DNA from: Firm-04 sp964392175
Lineage (GTDB): Bacteria; Bacillota; Clostridia; Oscillospirales; Ruminococcaceae
Reading direction: 5' to 3'
NCBI GenBank assembly: GCA_964392175.1
Contig: CAYMOJ010000001.1
Coordinates: 1 to 64,000, forward strand
DNA: 64,000 bases
Shown: one piece after another, positions 44,003 through 52,682 of the stretch
How the letters are laid out: every line of letters starts with the position of its first letter
Position numbering within the stretch: position 1 is the stretch's first letter
The notes under the pieces: generated by a model
Seen by the model: the letters and a program-made list of their open reading frames with translations, nothing else
Databases searched by the model: none
Told to the model about the DNA's origin: nothing
Position numbers and translations under genes: made by a program

Positions 44003-44830
44003 TTATCGGTATCCGCGGCGAATCCACGCAACGCAGGAATCAAACCATGGAGCGCAAGCAGGATTATCATGCCACGGGCCGGACATGGTGGTTTCATCCG
44101 AAAGGGAAAGCCCATGGCCACCCATAGGATAGATATGCGCCTCGAAAGGGATCCCCTGCAAGGCCAAGCTGTTCATGTAATCCAGACTGTTTCGCACGGA
44201 AACACAGCCGTCATCGCTCGTATGCCATAAAAATGCAGGGGGCGTGTCACTGTCGATCTGCTGCTCTAACGCCACGCTCGCGCGCTGCGCCTCTGTGGGG
44301 GCTGTGCCAATGAGATTATCAATGGAGCCTTGATGCGTATATGCCCCTGCTGTGATCACAGGATAGCAAAGAATTTGCGCGTTGGGACGATAGACAGCTG
44401 CATCACCTAAAATTTCTTTCAGCCACGCATGATTCCAATGCACGGCAAGACTGGCTGCAAGATGCCCTCCCGCAGAAAACCCACACACCGCAATACGATC
44501 AGGATCCACTTCCAGTTCGGTTGCATGCGTACGCACATACGAAACCGCCGCAGCAAGCTCTAACAATGCCATTGGAAACGGCTTGCGATAGGTGCTGTAT
44601 TGCAGCACGAATGCCTGCACACCATATCCTGCAAAGCGATATGCCACAGGCAATGCTTCACGTTCAGAACAATAATCATATCCGCCACCGGGACAGATAA
44701 TCACCGCAGGACGGTGCTTTTTACCATTTTCTTCTGAAAATTCGATGTATACGGGGGTCAATGTTGCGGATTGCTCCGGAGGCTGCAATCCCGCCTGATC
44801 ATAGGGAGGTGTCATCACGATAGAATCCAT
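44003..44830 (-). CDS. Alpha/beta-hydrolase esterase, acetyl-esterase-like
   Basis: A 275-residue hydrolase without signal peptide. The oxyanion motif CPGGGYDY lies near residue 48, the nucleophile Ser in GFSAGGH near 118, Asp in TSDDGCV near 205 and His in GGHGLS near 240, a full triad. Family relatives deacetylate xylan fragments or other small esters. AAAGGAG lies upstream of ATG 44830. It heads a five-gene same-strand run from the promoter at 44879-44907. Confidence 0.82.
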   Translation of the reverse strand: MDSIVMTPPYDQAGLQPPEQSATLTPVYIEFSEENGKKHRPAVIICPGGGYDYCSEREALPVAYRFAGYGVQAFVLQYSTYRKPFPMALLELAAAVSYVRTHATELEVDPDRIAVCGFSAGGHLAASLAVHWNHAWLKEILGDAAVYRPNAQILCYPVITAGAYTHQGSIDNLIGTAPTEAQRASVALEQQIDSDTPPAFLWHTSDDGCVSVRNSLDYMNSLALQGIPFEAHIYPMGGHGLSLSDETTMSGPWHDNPACAPWFDSCVAWIRRGYR

Positions 44831-44878
44831 ACGGCATTCTCCTTTCGGTGCAAAATTTGTGTGAAATGTATCTCTTAC

Positions 44879-44907
44879 ATTATATTGCAAATTCCATGGA
44901 ATGTCAA
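44879..44907 (-). promoter_or_regulatory. Promoter of the esterase-sigma run
   Basis: On the minus strand TTGACA (44907-44902) and TATAAT (44884-44879) are a consensus pair with a 17-base spacer. Confidence 0.87.
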
Positions 44908-44908
44908 G

Positions 44909-44937
44909 TTGCATTTTTCATTGAAATGTGCTATAAT
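44909..44937 (+). promoter_or_regulatory. trmB promoter
   Basis: TTGCAT at 44909-44914 and TATAAT at 44932-44937, 17-base spacer, TGC extended -10. Its -35 is one base from the -35 of the divergent promoter. Confidence 0.82.
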
Positions 44938-44979
44938 AAAAAGAAAACAGCGATTCTATCAAAGTAAGGAGCATATGTT

Positions 44980-45651
44980 ATGAGGATCCGACACAAACCG
45001 TGGGCAAAGCCCGAGCTGGAAGCAGCTGCGTTCTGCATGAATGATGCTTTTGCACTGCGCGGAAAGTGGCGTGCACAATTTGCCCGCCCCGAACAGCCCT
45101 TTTATGTCGAGCTTGGCTGTGGTAAGGGTGGATGGGTATCGCAGGCAGCGGTACGCCGCCCGGAAAACAACTATCTGGCACTGGATATCAAAAATGAAAT
45201 GCTTGGCATGGCAAAGCGCAAAACAGAAGCCGCCTTTACAGAGGCCGGCAGAGAGATCGACAACATTCGCCTTTCCATTTTGAACATTGAGCGCATTTCT
45301 GAAGTGCTTGCGCCGGAAGATGGCGTGGAACGCATCTACATCAATTTTTGCAATCCCTGGCCCAAGCCCAGTCATAAAAAGCGTCGTCTAACGCATCCTA
45401 GGCAGCTTGTGCAGTATCAGGCGATTCTGCACGGCGAGTTGCATTTTAAAACCGATGACGATGAGCTGTTTCATGAGTCGGTGCAGTATTTTGAGGCGTG
45501 TGGCTGGCAAATCCTTTATCGCACCGAAGATTTGCACGCAAATGAACCGACGGATAATATCCGCACCGAGCATGAAAATATGTTTGCCGCAGAAGGCAAA
45601 ACCATCAAATTCTTGATTGCCGTACCACCCAAAACCGAATTACAGAAGTAA
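44980..45651 (+). CDS. trmB: tRNA (guanine-N7)-methyltransferase
   Basis: Methylates G46 of tRNAs with SAM. The 223-residue sequence has YVELGCGKGGW as SAM loop and the TrmB signature FCNPWPKPSHKKRRL near 125-140. AAGGAG lies seven bases before ATG. The small gene at 45668 and pyrC follow closely. Confidence 0.95.
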   Translation: MRIRHKPWAKPELEAAAFCMNDAFALRGKWRAQFARPEQPFYVELGCGKGGWVSQAAVRRPENNYLALDIKNEMLGMAKRKTEAAFTEAGREIDNIRLSILNIERISEVLAPEDGVERIYINFCNPWPKPSHKKRRLTHPRQLVQYQAILHGELHFKTDDDELFHESVQYFEACGWQILYRTEDLHANEPTDNIRTEHENMFAAEGKTIKFLIAVPPKTELQK

Positions 45652-45667
45652 AAGGGAGGGACAGCCC

Positions 45668-45883
45668 ATGCCCCAGTGGATGTTTCAATCACCGAAAAAA
45701 CGACGATATATCAGCTTTGGCTATGGCACGCTGCGAAACGATGCCAAGGACGAGCAGGTTTCCTTGCACGCCGAAGTGACAAGACAGGTGGGCAAGCAGG
45801 CGATCAAAACGCTGAAAACGCAACTGAAAACCTATGCCATGCACAAGGTCAAAGAAAAAATTTCCCATAAAAAACAAAAATAA
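45668..45883 (+). CDS. Small basic hypothetical protein, 71 residues
   Basis: A 71-residue Lys-rich protein with a folded-looking N half (RYISFGYGTLRND) and a basic helical C half. GGGAGGG precedes the ATG. It is tightly packed between trmB (16 bases) and pyrC (19 bases), so it is probably expressed. The family is not recognised; binding to RNA or another acidic partner would suit its charge. Confidence 0.65.
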   Translation: MPQWMFQSPKKRRYISFGYGTLRNDAKDEQVSLHAEVTRQVGKQAIKTLKTQLKTYAMHKVKEKISHKKQK

Positions 45884-45902
45884 ACTACAAGGAGTAACTG
45901 TC

Positions 45903-47189
45903 ATGCGTTCTCTCTGTATCCGCAATGTGCGCGCTGTAGATGCAAACCGCGATGGCATCTGCGATATTTTACTACAAGAGGGCAAGATCGCCGCCATTGG
46001 CACGATGCTTGCCGCAACCGCTGATATCGAAATGGACGGTACCGGTCTGACTGCGATGCCTGGTCTGTTTGATATGCATGTGCATTTTCGCGACCCTGGG
46101 CAAACCCATAAAGAGGATCTGCAAAGCGGCACTGCTGCGGCACTGGCAGGTGGCGTAACAGGTGTATTGTGTATGCCGAACACTGTCCCTCCCATGGATA
46201 ACGCGGATACTGTTGAAGCGTTTCTCGCGCGCGCTGCGCATTGTGGCATTCATGTATATCAAACGGGCTGCCTGACACAAAAAATGCAAGGGAAAGTACT
46301 AGCGGATTATGACGCATTGCAAACAGCCGGTGTTACCGCCTTTTCCGATGATGGCAAACCCGTTGCTGATACGCAACTGATGGAGCAAGCTATGATACAA
46401 GCGGCAGCGCATGATATTCCAGTGGTATCGCACTGCGAGGATCTGACTATCATCAACGGCGGTATCATCAACAAAGGAGAAATCTCAGCACGTTTGGGCG
46501 TAAAAGGCATGGATAGAGCCTCCGAGGATAGCATCACCGCGAGAGAGATCGCACTGGCAAAGAAAAATCATGTGCCCATTCACATCTGTCATGTCAGCAC
46601 CAGAGGCAGCATAGAGAGCATTCGTGCGGCAAAGGCCGAGGGCGTAAATGTCACCTGCGAAACTGCACCGCATTACTTCATGCTTACCGATGAAAAACTG
46701 CTAAGCCGCAATGCAAACTACCGCATGAATCCACCACTGCGTACCGCCGACGACGTCAAAGCTGTTATTGAGGGCATTCTGGATGGCACTGTAGACTGCA
46801 TCATCACCGACCATGCCCCCCATGCTCCTCACGAGAAAGCAGATTTTGAAAAAGCACCTAACGGCGTTGTGGGCTTGGAGACCTCTTTGGCTGCTACACT
46901 GACGGCATTGTACCACACGGGACTTGTCAGCTTGCAGCAAATCGTTGCCATGATGTACAATCACCCACGTGACATTCTGCATTTGCCTGCCGATGGCATT
47001 GCAGAGGGCGCGGTCGCTGATATGATTTTGGTAGATACCGAAAAGGAGTGGGTAGTGAATCCCGCAAAGCTGCATTCCAAATCTCATAATACAGCCTTCC
47101 AGGGCATGACGCTCAAAGGCAAAAATCAAGTTACCATTGTCGGCGGCGTCATCCGTTACGCGGATGATCGCTTCGCTGCATATCTTTGA
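45903..47189 (+). CDS. pyrC: Dihydroorotase
   Basis: Third step of pyrimidine synthesis: carbamoyl aspartate to dihydroorotate. At 428 residues it is the bacterial class I type. DMHVHFRDPGQTHKED carries the metal His-x-His and substrate Arg; VVSHCED, ICHVST and ITDHAPHAPHEK give further ligands. ACAAGGAG precedes ATG 45903. Confidence 0.96.
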   Translation: MRSLCIRNVRAVDANRDGICDILLQEGKIAAIGTMLAATADIEMDGTGLTAMPGLFDMHVHFRDPGQTHKEDLQSGTAAALAGGVTGVLCMPNTVPPMDNADTVEAFLARAAHCGIHVYQTGCLTQKMQGKVLADYDALQTAGVTAFSDDGKPVADTQLMEQAMIQAAAHDIPVVSHCEDLTIINGGIINKGEISARLGVKGMDRASEDSITAREIALAKKNHVPIHICHVSTRGSIESIRAAKAEGVNVTCETAPHYFMLTDEKLLSRNANYRMNPPLRTADDVKAVIEGILDGTVDCIITDHAPHAPHEKADFEKAPNGVVGLETSLAATLTALYHTGLVSLQQIVAMMYNHPRDILHLPADGIAEGAVADMILVDTEKEWVVNPAKLHSKSHNTAFQGMTLKGKNQVTIVGGVIRYADDRFAAYL

Positions 47190-47212
47190 AGCATAAGAGA
47201 GGAGCTATTACC

Positions 47213-47689
47213 ATGAAAGAAATTTTAACACTTCTGAAGCAAAATGCAAGACTTTCCAATGCGGAGCTCGCAGCCATGACCGACCACACTGAGGCTGAGG
47301 TTGCGGAAATGATCACAAAAATGGAGCATGATGGCATCATTCGCGGTTATAGTGTGATCGTTGATGATGAACTGGCGGATCATGATACGGTGAGCGCGTA
47401 CATTGAGTTAAAGGTCACTCCAAAACCTGATTGCGGCTTTGAAGAAATTGCGCGGATCATCACAACCTATCCAGAAGTGGAATCCGTCACACTGATGTCA
47501 GGTGGATATGATCTCGGTCTGACCGTGCGTGGCACCAATCTGCGCGATATTGCCGCGTTCGTAGCGCAGCGTCTTTCCACATTAGATGGCGTGCTCTCAA
47601 CTGCAACGCATTTCGTACTCAAGCACTATAAGGAAAAAGGCATTCTGATTATTGAGGAGCCACATGATGAGAGGAGCGTTGTTTCGTGA
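47213..47689 (+). CDS. Lrp/AsnC-family regulator
   Basis: A 158-residue regulator: N-terminal helix-turn-helix (LLKQNARLSNAELAAMT) and C-terminal ligand-binding RAM domain. It overlaps the next aminotransferase gene (GTGA), so it may respond to amino acids and control that enzyme. Confidence 0.87.
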   Translation: MKEILTLLKQNARLSNAELAAMTDHTEAEVAEMITKMEHDGIIRGYSVIVDDELADHDTVSAYIELKVTPKPDCGFEEIARIITTYPEVESVTLMSGGYDLGLTVRGTNLRDIAAFVAQRLSTLDGVLSTATHFVLKHYKEKGILIIEEPHDERSVVS

Positions 47690-48879
47690 TCGCATACGAC
47701 CAAATTCTATCCAAGCGTGCACAAGCAGTCGCTCCTTCGCGTATTCGTCGCTATTTTGATCTGGCAGAAACCATGGAGGGCGTCATTTCTTTGGGTGTGG
47801 GAGAACCGGATTTCCGTACCCCATGGGCAATCCGTTCTGCTGCGATCAATACCCTTGAGCGTCAGGCAATTGTGTATGGCGCAAATAGTGGTCTGATGCA
47901 GCTGCGTGAAGAGATCGCACGATTCATGCAACGCCGCCATGGTCTTACCTATGACCCTGCACACGAACTATTCGTCACGGTGGGCGGTTCCGAAGCAGTC
48001 GACCTGACCTTTCGCGCGCTGTTAGACCCCGGCGATGAGGTGTTGATCGTGGAGCCTTGCTTTGTCTGCTATGCGCCACTGGTTACCATGGCAAGCGCAA
48101 TACCCATCGCGCTGCCAACTCGTCATGAGGACGCTTTTCGCCTGACAGCCGACACCTTAAAATCCGCACTGGAAGCGCACCCCAAGGCAAAATTGTTGGT
48201 GCTTTCCTATCCAAATAATCCCACAGGCGCGATTATGACCCGTGAAGACTATCTGCCGCTGACAGAATTGATTTGTAAAACCAATATGATGGTGCTTTCT
48301 GACGAGATTTACTCCGAACTGACCTATGGAACAAAGCACTGCTCCATTGCCACACTGGAAGGAATGCACGAACGTACCGTTGTTGTCAACGGATTTTCCA
48401 AAGCCTTTGCCATGACCGGCTGGCGTCTTGGCTGGATGGCAGGCCCTGAACCGGTCATCAGGCAGGCTCTGAAAATCCACCAGTATGGCATCATGTGTGC
48501 CCCAATGGTCAGTCAGCGTGCAGCGTTGGAGGCTCTGACACATTGCGATGATGAAGTAACACGCATGGTTGCGGAATACGATCACCGCCGCCGTTATATG
48601 CTGAAGCGATTTTCCGAAATGGGTCTAACCTGCTTCCCCCCTGCCGGTGCATTTTATCTGTTCCCATGTGTTGCATCTACAGGCATGAACGGCGAAGCCT
48701 TCTGCGAACAGCTGCTATATGAGGAAAAAGTCGCTGTGGTACCGGGGGCAGCATTTGGTGAAAGCGGAAAGAATCATGTGCGGATCTCCTATGCGTACTC
48801 GCTCAAACATCTTTCCGAGGCTGCCGACCGCATGGAACGGTTTATCAAACGACACGCACAAAAAGGAACCACAAAATGA
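47686..48879 (+). CDS. Class I/II PLP aminotransferase
   Basis: A 397-residue fold type I aminotransferase similar to PatA/AspC. The PLP lysine is in VNGFSKAFAMTGWRLG near 245; NNPTG and an SDEIYS segment bind the cofactor. The start is GTG 47686, overlapping the upstream stop by four bases; the 3' end overlaps ispE (ATGA). The exact amino acid substrate cannot be told. Confidence 0.9.
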   Translation: MIAYDQILSKRAQAVAPSRIRRYFDLAETMEGVISLGVGEPDFRTPWAIRSAAINTLERQAIVYGANSGLMQLREEIARFMQRRHGLTYDPAHELFVTVGGSEAVDLTFRALLDPGDEVLIVEPCFVCYAPLVTMASAIPIALPTRHEDAFRLTADTLKSALEAHPKAKLLVLSYPNNPTGAIMTREDYLPLTELICKTNMMVLSDEIYSELTYGTKHCSIATLEGMHERTVVVNGFSKAFAMTGWRLGWMAGPEPVIRQALKIHQYGIMCAPMVSQRAALEALTHCDDEVTRMVAEYDHRRRYMLKRFSEMGLTCFPPAGAFYLFPCVASTGMNGEAFCEQLLYEEKVAVVPGAAFGESGKNHVRISYAYSLKHLSEAADRMERFIKRHAQKGTTK

Positions 48880-49754
48880 ACGAGAATACATTGATGATCC
48901 GGACACCTGCCAAAGTCAATCTCTCTTTGGATATTACGGGCAGACGCGCCGATGGATATCATACACTGCGCAGTGTCTTTCAGACCATTTCGCTGTATGA
49001 TACGTTGATCATTACCAAAACGGACAAAAATACGCCGTTTTCCCTTACCTGTGATACGGAAGGGATTCCCTGCGATGCAAGTAACCTTGTCACAAAGGCT
49101 GCCATTTCGCTGTTGGGTGCGCATCCTTGCGGCGTGAAGATCCATCTGCAAAAGAAGATCCCCTCACAGGCAGGTATGGGTGGTGGCAGTTCCGATTGCG
49201 CCGCTGCACTGCTCGGTATCCGTAGAATATTGGGGCTTGCTGTCAGTCATGCAGCACTTCACGATATTGCCGCATCGTTGGGCGCAGATGTACCGTTTTT
49301 CTTGTTGGGTGGCACAGTACTCGCCGAGGGCATTGGCGATCAGCTAACGCCCCTTGCCACCACACCGGAACGTATTTTGGTCGTGGCAAAGGGAACAGAG
49401 GGCATTTCCACCCCTGACGCATACCGTCAAATAGATGCCCTACAGCAACCGCTGCCGACTTATACCGATGCTGTCATGCGCCATCTTTACGACAATGCCA
49501 CGGCACTATTTAACACCTGTGGGAATGCGTTTGATGCCGTGGCAAAAAACGAAGAAATCTGCACCATACGCCAAATTATGCGCAGATACGGAGCAAATCC
49601 TGTACTTTCGGGCAGTGGTGCAGCAGTGTTCTGTGGCATGACGGATATGGCATCTGCCCAAAGCTGCGTTACAGCATTGCAAAATGCAGGGCTACCCCTT
49701 GCTTGTATTGCACACACGACTGCGCAGGGTATCACCACAAAGATCTTATCATAG
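48876..49754 (+). CDS. ispE: 4-diphosphocytidyl-2-C-methyl-D-erythritol kinase
   Basis: GHMP kinase of the MEP isoprenoid pathway. In 292 residues, TPAKVNLSLDITGRRADGYH opens the protein and the ATP loop PSQAGMGGGSSDCAAAL lies near 91-107. It overlaps the aminotransferase by four bases, and a terminator follows. Confidence 0.96.
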   Translation: MNENTLMIRTPAKVNLSLDITGRRADGYHTLRSVFQTISLYDTLIITKTDKNTPFSLTCDTEGIPCDASNLVTKAAISLLGAHPCGVKIHLQKKIPSQAGMGGGSSDCAAALLGIRRILGLAVSHAALHDIAASLGADVPFFLLGGTVLAEGIGDQLTPLATTPERILVVAKGTEGISTPDAYRQIDALQQPLPTYTDAVMRHLYDNATALFNTCGNAFDAVAKNEEICTIRQIMRRYGANPVLSGSGAAVFCGMTDMASAQSCVTALQNAGLPLACIAHTTAQGITTKILS

Positions 49755-49777
49755 CATATACCCCCATGTAATACAAG

Positions 49778-49816
49778 ACCCGTCCCTGTGATACAGCACA
49801 GGAACGGGCTTTTTTA
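49778..49816 (+). terminator. ispE terminator
   Basis: GACCCGTCCCTGTG pairs with CACAGGAACGGGC (near perfect) and runs into TTTTTT. Confidence 0.88.
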
Positions 49817-49830
49817 TTATTCAAAAGAAA

Positions 49831-50529
49831 TCACAAGCGTGCCGATTGGAACAAAAACACACCACTTTCGCGCATGGAGTGCGCCTCGCCATCCGCGCCT
49901 ATAATAATGTGATCGATCAGACTGATGTTATAATAATCCAACTTTTCAAAAAGATGATGCGTTGAAGCAATATCCTGTGCAGAAGGCGATGCAGTAGCTT
50001 CTGGATGATTGTGTGCAATGATCACATTTGCGCAATCATGCTGTGTGCAGTAACGCACGATGTCCTCCACGGTTGATTCCACACGCGTCACTTTTCCCTG
50101 TGCAATCACCTCGCAGCTTTGAATCCGCAGATCGTTGCGCAAACAGGCGATGCGCAGCACCTCAACTGTATCAAATGCATAGACAGCCTGAAAATACTGC
50201 ATACTATCATTCGGACAATACAGTGAACACACCACATTATTTGCGCGCAGACATTTCGGGTAAACGGCAGGAAACATTTTCAGCAGAACTGCGGCATTTT
50301 CTGTTACGCCCTTCACCTTTTGCAGATCCTTCATATCGGCGCACAATACGCCGTAAAGGCTCCCAAACTGTGCGATCAGGCGATGTGCAATGTCATTGGT
50401 ATTGATTCTGGGAATGGCATAGTACAACAGCATTTCCAGCACTTCATGCTCGCTGAATCCAGACAAGCCATGGTGCACAAAACGGTCACGCATTCGCTGC
50501 CGATGCCCGTCATGCAGATGTTCTGCCAT
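49831..50529 (-). CDS. radC: RadC-family JAB-domain protein
   Basis: A 232-residue protein with an N-terminal helix-hairpin region and a C-terminal JAB/MPN domain with HNHPEATASPSAQD (zinc HxH...D). Despite the old name, a DNA-repair role is unproven in the family. ATG 50529 follows AAAGGGG. It has its own consensus promoter. Gene relics lie directly upstream. Confidence 0.9.
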   Translation of the reverse strand: MAEHLHDGHRQRMRDRFVHHGLSGFSEHEVLEMLLYYAIPRINTNDIAHRLIAQFGSLYGVLCADMKDLQKVKGVTENAAVLLKMFPAVYPKCLRANNVVCSLYCPNDSMQYFQAVYAFDTVEVLRIACLRNDLRIQSCEVIAQGKVTRVESTVEDIVRYCTQHDCANVIIAHNHPEATASPSAQDIASTHHLFEKLDYYNISLIDHIIIGADGEAHSMRESGVFLFQSARL

Positions 50530-50630
50530 GCCCTTACCCCTTTCTATCAACATCATGCACCGGTGCACAAGACATATGCCATGCATCATAGCCATCTTCT
50601 ACGATTTGCCACTTGCGGTGCGTCATGCTT

Positions 50631-50659
50631 ATTATAGCATATCCCACGCAAGATGTCAA
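50631..50659 (-). promoter_or_regulatory. radC promoter
   Basis: On the minus strand TTGACA (50659-50654) and TATAAT (50636-50631), 17-base spacing, TGC extended -10. The -35 overlaps the 3' end of the ABC relic. Confidence 0.87.
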
Positions 50660-50961
50660 ATCATAATGGTTTTCGGACTTTCCCATTCAGCGTTGAAGCC
50701 AAGAAAAATGTCCCCCACCTCTGCAATCATTTCTTTCGCATCCGGTGCATTCGAAGAGACTTTTTTGACTAATGCCACATTTTCCTGCACGGTCAGCATC
50801 GGAATGAGGTTGTAGAATTGAAACACAAATCCCACAGTAGATGCACGATCATCGGCAAGTTCATTGTTGGTAAGCGTAGAAATATCCCTGCCATTCACAA
50901 CAATCGTACCCGTCTGTGTATGAGATGCAGTTAAGGCTGCATCGCTGCACAATGATATCAC
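50656..50961 (-). pseudogene. Fragment of a LolD-like ABC transporter ATPase
   Basis: About 55-60 residues match the middle of MacB/LolD-type ATPases: GTIVVNGRDISTLTNNELAD then VGFVFQFYNLIPMLTVQENV. The Walker A loop, which should precede it, is missing and replaced by unrelated residues, and the signature and Walker B parts are cut off after MIAEVG. No permease gene is present. It is a relic, and the genuine start and RBS are absent. Confidence 0.8.
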
Positions 50962-50978
50962 TTCATGGAGAGATGATT

Positions 50979-51260
50979 ATGACGAACTGACTTGAAGAAC
51001 GCATCGACGAAGTTGGAAACACAATTCATGATGGACTGGTTGACGTTGTAACCACCTGTCTGACAAGCGCACAGGAGCTTCCGGCAATCGGCATGAACAA
51101 CAACTCAGACCGTGATGGATTGTTTGCAAGTTTTCTGACAACGCATCCCGCTCATTTTGATGCTTCGCTCGGAACAGCATCCGGTGGTGCAAATCGCCGG
51201 CAGAGAATGGAAGCACTTTATGGGATGCGAAAACTTTTTCTGCTCACTGGACAAAAATGA
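50979..51260 (+). pseudogene. Possible broken small gene with a stop at codon 4
   Basis: GGAGAG precedes ATG 50979, but codon 4 is TGA (50988-50990). The same frame then stays open for 89 codons to TGA 51258-51260, with coding-like composition (LEERIDEVGNTIHDGLVDVV and so on). If the TGA arose from TGG, a 93-residue protein would result. No family is recognised. It lies beside the ABC relic in a decayed patch. Confidence 0.35.
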
Positions 51261-51276
51261 TAGAATATGGTATAAT
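51248..51276 (+). promoter_or_regulatory. queA promoter
   Basis: TGGACA at 51248-51253 and TATAAT at 51271-51276 with a 17-base spacer and TGG extended -10. Confidence 0.8.
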
Positions 51277-51296
51277 GAACACAAAGCATGATGATG

Positions 51297-51316
51297 CCAT
51301 AACCGCAAGGTTATGG
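51297..51316 (+). promoter_or_regulatory. Hairpin in the queA leader
   Basis: CCATAACC-GCAA-GGTTATGG: an 8-bp stem closed by a GNRA tetraloop, about 15 bases after the predicted start of transcription. No T tract follows. It does not match known preQ1 riboswitch folds that I can recognise. Confidence 0.5.
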
Positions 51317-51393
51317 TATCCTTAACGATATGCATGAAGCAAATTTCCGATTTGCCTTGCCTCTATCAAACCCGGAAAGGAGCGGCTTTTGAT

Positions 51394-52431
51394 ATGCCGG
51401 ATTGGACAAAACGCAGTACTTATGCATATGATCTGCCTGAAGAACGCATTGCACAAACGCCCCTCACCCCACGCAGTGCTTCCCGTCTGCTTTGCCTTGA
51501 TCGTCGAAGCGGTACCATCGCACATCATCATTTTTATGAGCTGGGCAGCTTCCTGCGCCCCGGTGATCTGCTGGTTATGAATGATTCCCGCGTACTGCCG
51601 GCGCGGCTATACGGTGTCAAAACCGAAAACAATACCCCTATTGAGTTTTTGCTGCTGCATTCCGTTGAGCAAAATGTCTGGGAGATCATCTGCAAACCCG
51701 CCAAAAAAGCAAAGATCGGCACGCGATTTACCTTCGGCAATGGTTTGCTGGAGGCTGAGGTGCTGGATATCACTGCGGACGGCGGACGCTTCGTACGATT
51801 TTTCTGTGAGGGAAATCTATATGCCGTGTTGGATGAGATCGGACAGATGCCTTTGCCGCCTTATATCACAGAAAAACTCGCTGACAAAGAACGCTACCAA
51901 ACCGTATATGCCAAAGAAATTGGCTCCGCTGCCGCACCGACAGCAGGGCTACACTTCACCCCGGAACTACTGGATCAATTGCGAGAGCAGGGCGTAGATA
52001 CTGCTTTTGTGACCCTTCATGTAGGGCTTGGCACCTTTCGCCCCGTCAAAGCCGATGATATCCGTGAACACCATATGCATACAGAGCATTATGCAATTCC
52101 CGAAGAAACTGCGGCAAAGATCCTTGCAACAAAGGCAAGGGGTGGCAGAGTCATTGCAGTGGGCACCACATCCTGCCGAACACTGGAAGGTGCCATGCAA
52201 GCAAATGGTAAAATGTGTGCCTGCGATGGTGACACTGGTATCTTCATCTATCCCCCTTACGATTTTCAGTGCATTGACGGTCTGCTAACGAATTTTCATC
52301 TGCCGGAATCCACATTGATCATGCTGGTATCTGCCTTTGCAGGCTACGAACATACCATGAACGCCTATCATATCGCAGTAGAGGAAAAATATCGTTTCTT
52401 TAGCTTCGGGGATGCAATGCTAATTTTATAA
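51394..52431 (+). CDS. queA: S-adenosylmethionine:tRNA ribosyltransferase-isomerase
   Basis: Forms epoxyqueuosine at tRNA position 34 by transferring ribose from SAM to preQ1. At 345 residues it is standard; YDLPEERIAQTPLTPR, MNDSRVLPARL and the C-terminal FHLPESTLIMLVSAFAG are family hallmarks. AAAGGAG lies 11 bases before ATG 51394. Confidence 0.96.
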   Translation: MPDWTKRSTYAYDLPEERIAQTPLTPRSASRLLCLDRRSGTIAHHHFYELGSFLRPGDLLVMNDSRVLPARLYGVKTENNTPIEFLLLHSVEQNVWEIICKPAKKAKIGTRFTFGNGLLEAEVLDITADGGRFVRFFCEGNLYAVLDEIGQMPLPPYITEKLADKERYQTVYAKEIGSAAAPTAGLHFTPELLDQLREQGVDTAFVTLHVGLGTFRPVKADDIREHHMHTEHYAIPEETAAKILATKARGGRVIAVGTTSCRTLEGAMQANGKMCACDGDTGIFIYPPYDFQCIDGLLTNFHLPESTLIMLVSAFAGYEHTMNAYHIAVEEKYRFFSFGDAMLIL

Positions 52432-52498
52432 ATCAGCCAAAAATTATCGCGTGTTGGGATCAGCCACTGTCAAAGATCGCATCGCTTCCGAAAAGCCG

Positions 52499-52527
52499 TT
52501 GACAATACCGTGGTACCATGGTATAAT
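52499..52527 (+). promoter_or_regulatory. pyk promoter
   Basis: TTGACA at 52499-52504 and TATAAT at 52522-52527: both hexamers are consensus, with a 17-base spacer and TGG extended -10. The leader is about 150 bases long. Confidence 0.9.
52505..52524 (+). repeat. Near-perfect 20-bp palindrome in the pyk promoter spacer
   Basis: ATACCGTGGTACCATGGTAT matches its reverse complement at 18 of 20 positions and fills the space between -35 and -10. It is a candidate operator. Confidence 0.6.
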
Positions 52528-52682
52528 GTAACCGGAAAGCATGATACTACCGTACAAAGCGATCACTCACAAAAAGTAGTACGATAAAACTGTTTTCAAA
52601 AGATTTCATTGGCAATATCCTATATATTGCTCAGAATCACCCCGTTGATCTCATCAACCAATACACAAGGAGGAACCCTGTT

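Noticed and set aside
50977..51216. Minus-strand 79-codon frame in the decayed patch
   Set aside because: Low-complexity product, no ribosome site; the plus-strand reading has better signals.
51277..51393. preQ1 riboswitch before queA
   Set aside because: The only structure is a simple GNRA hairpin without the preQ1 pseudoknot features or overlap with the ribosome site.
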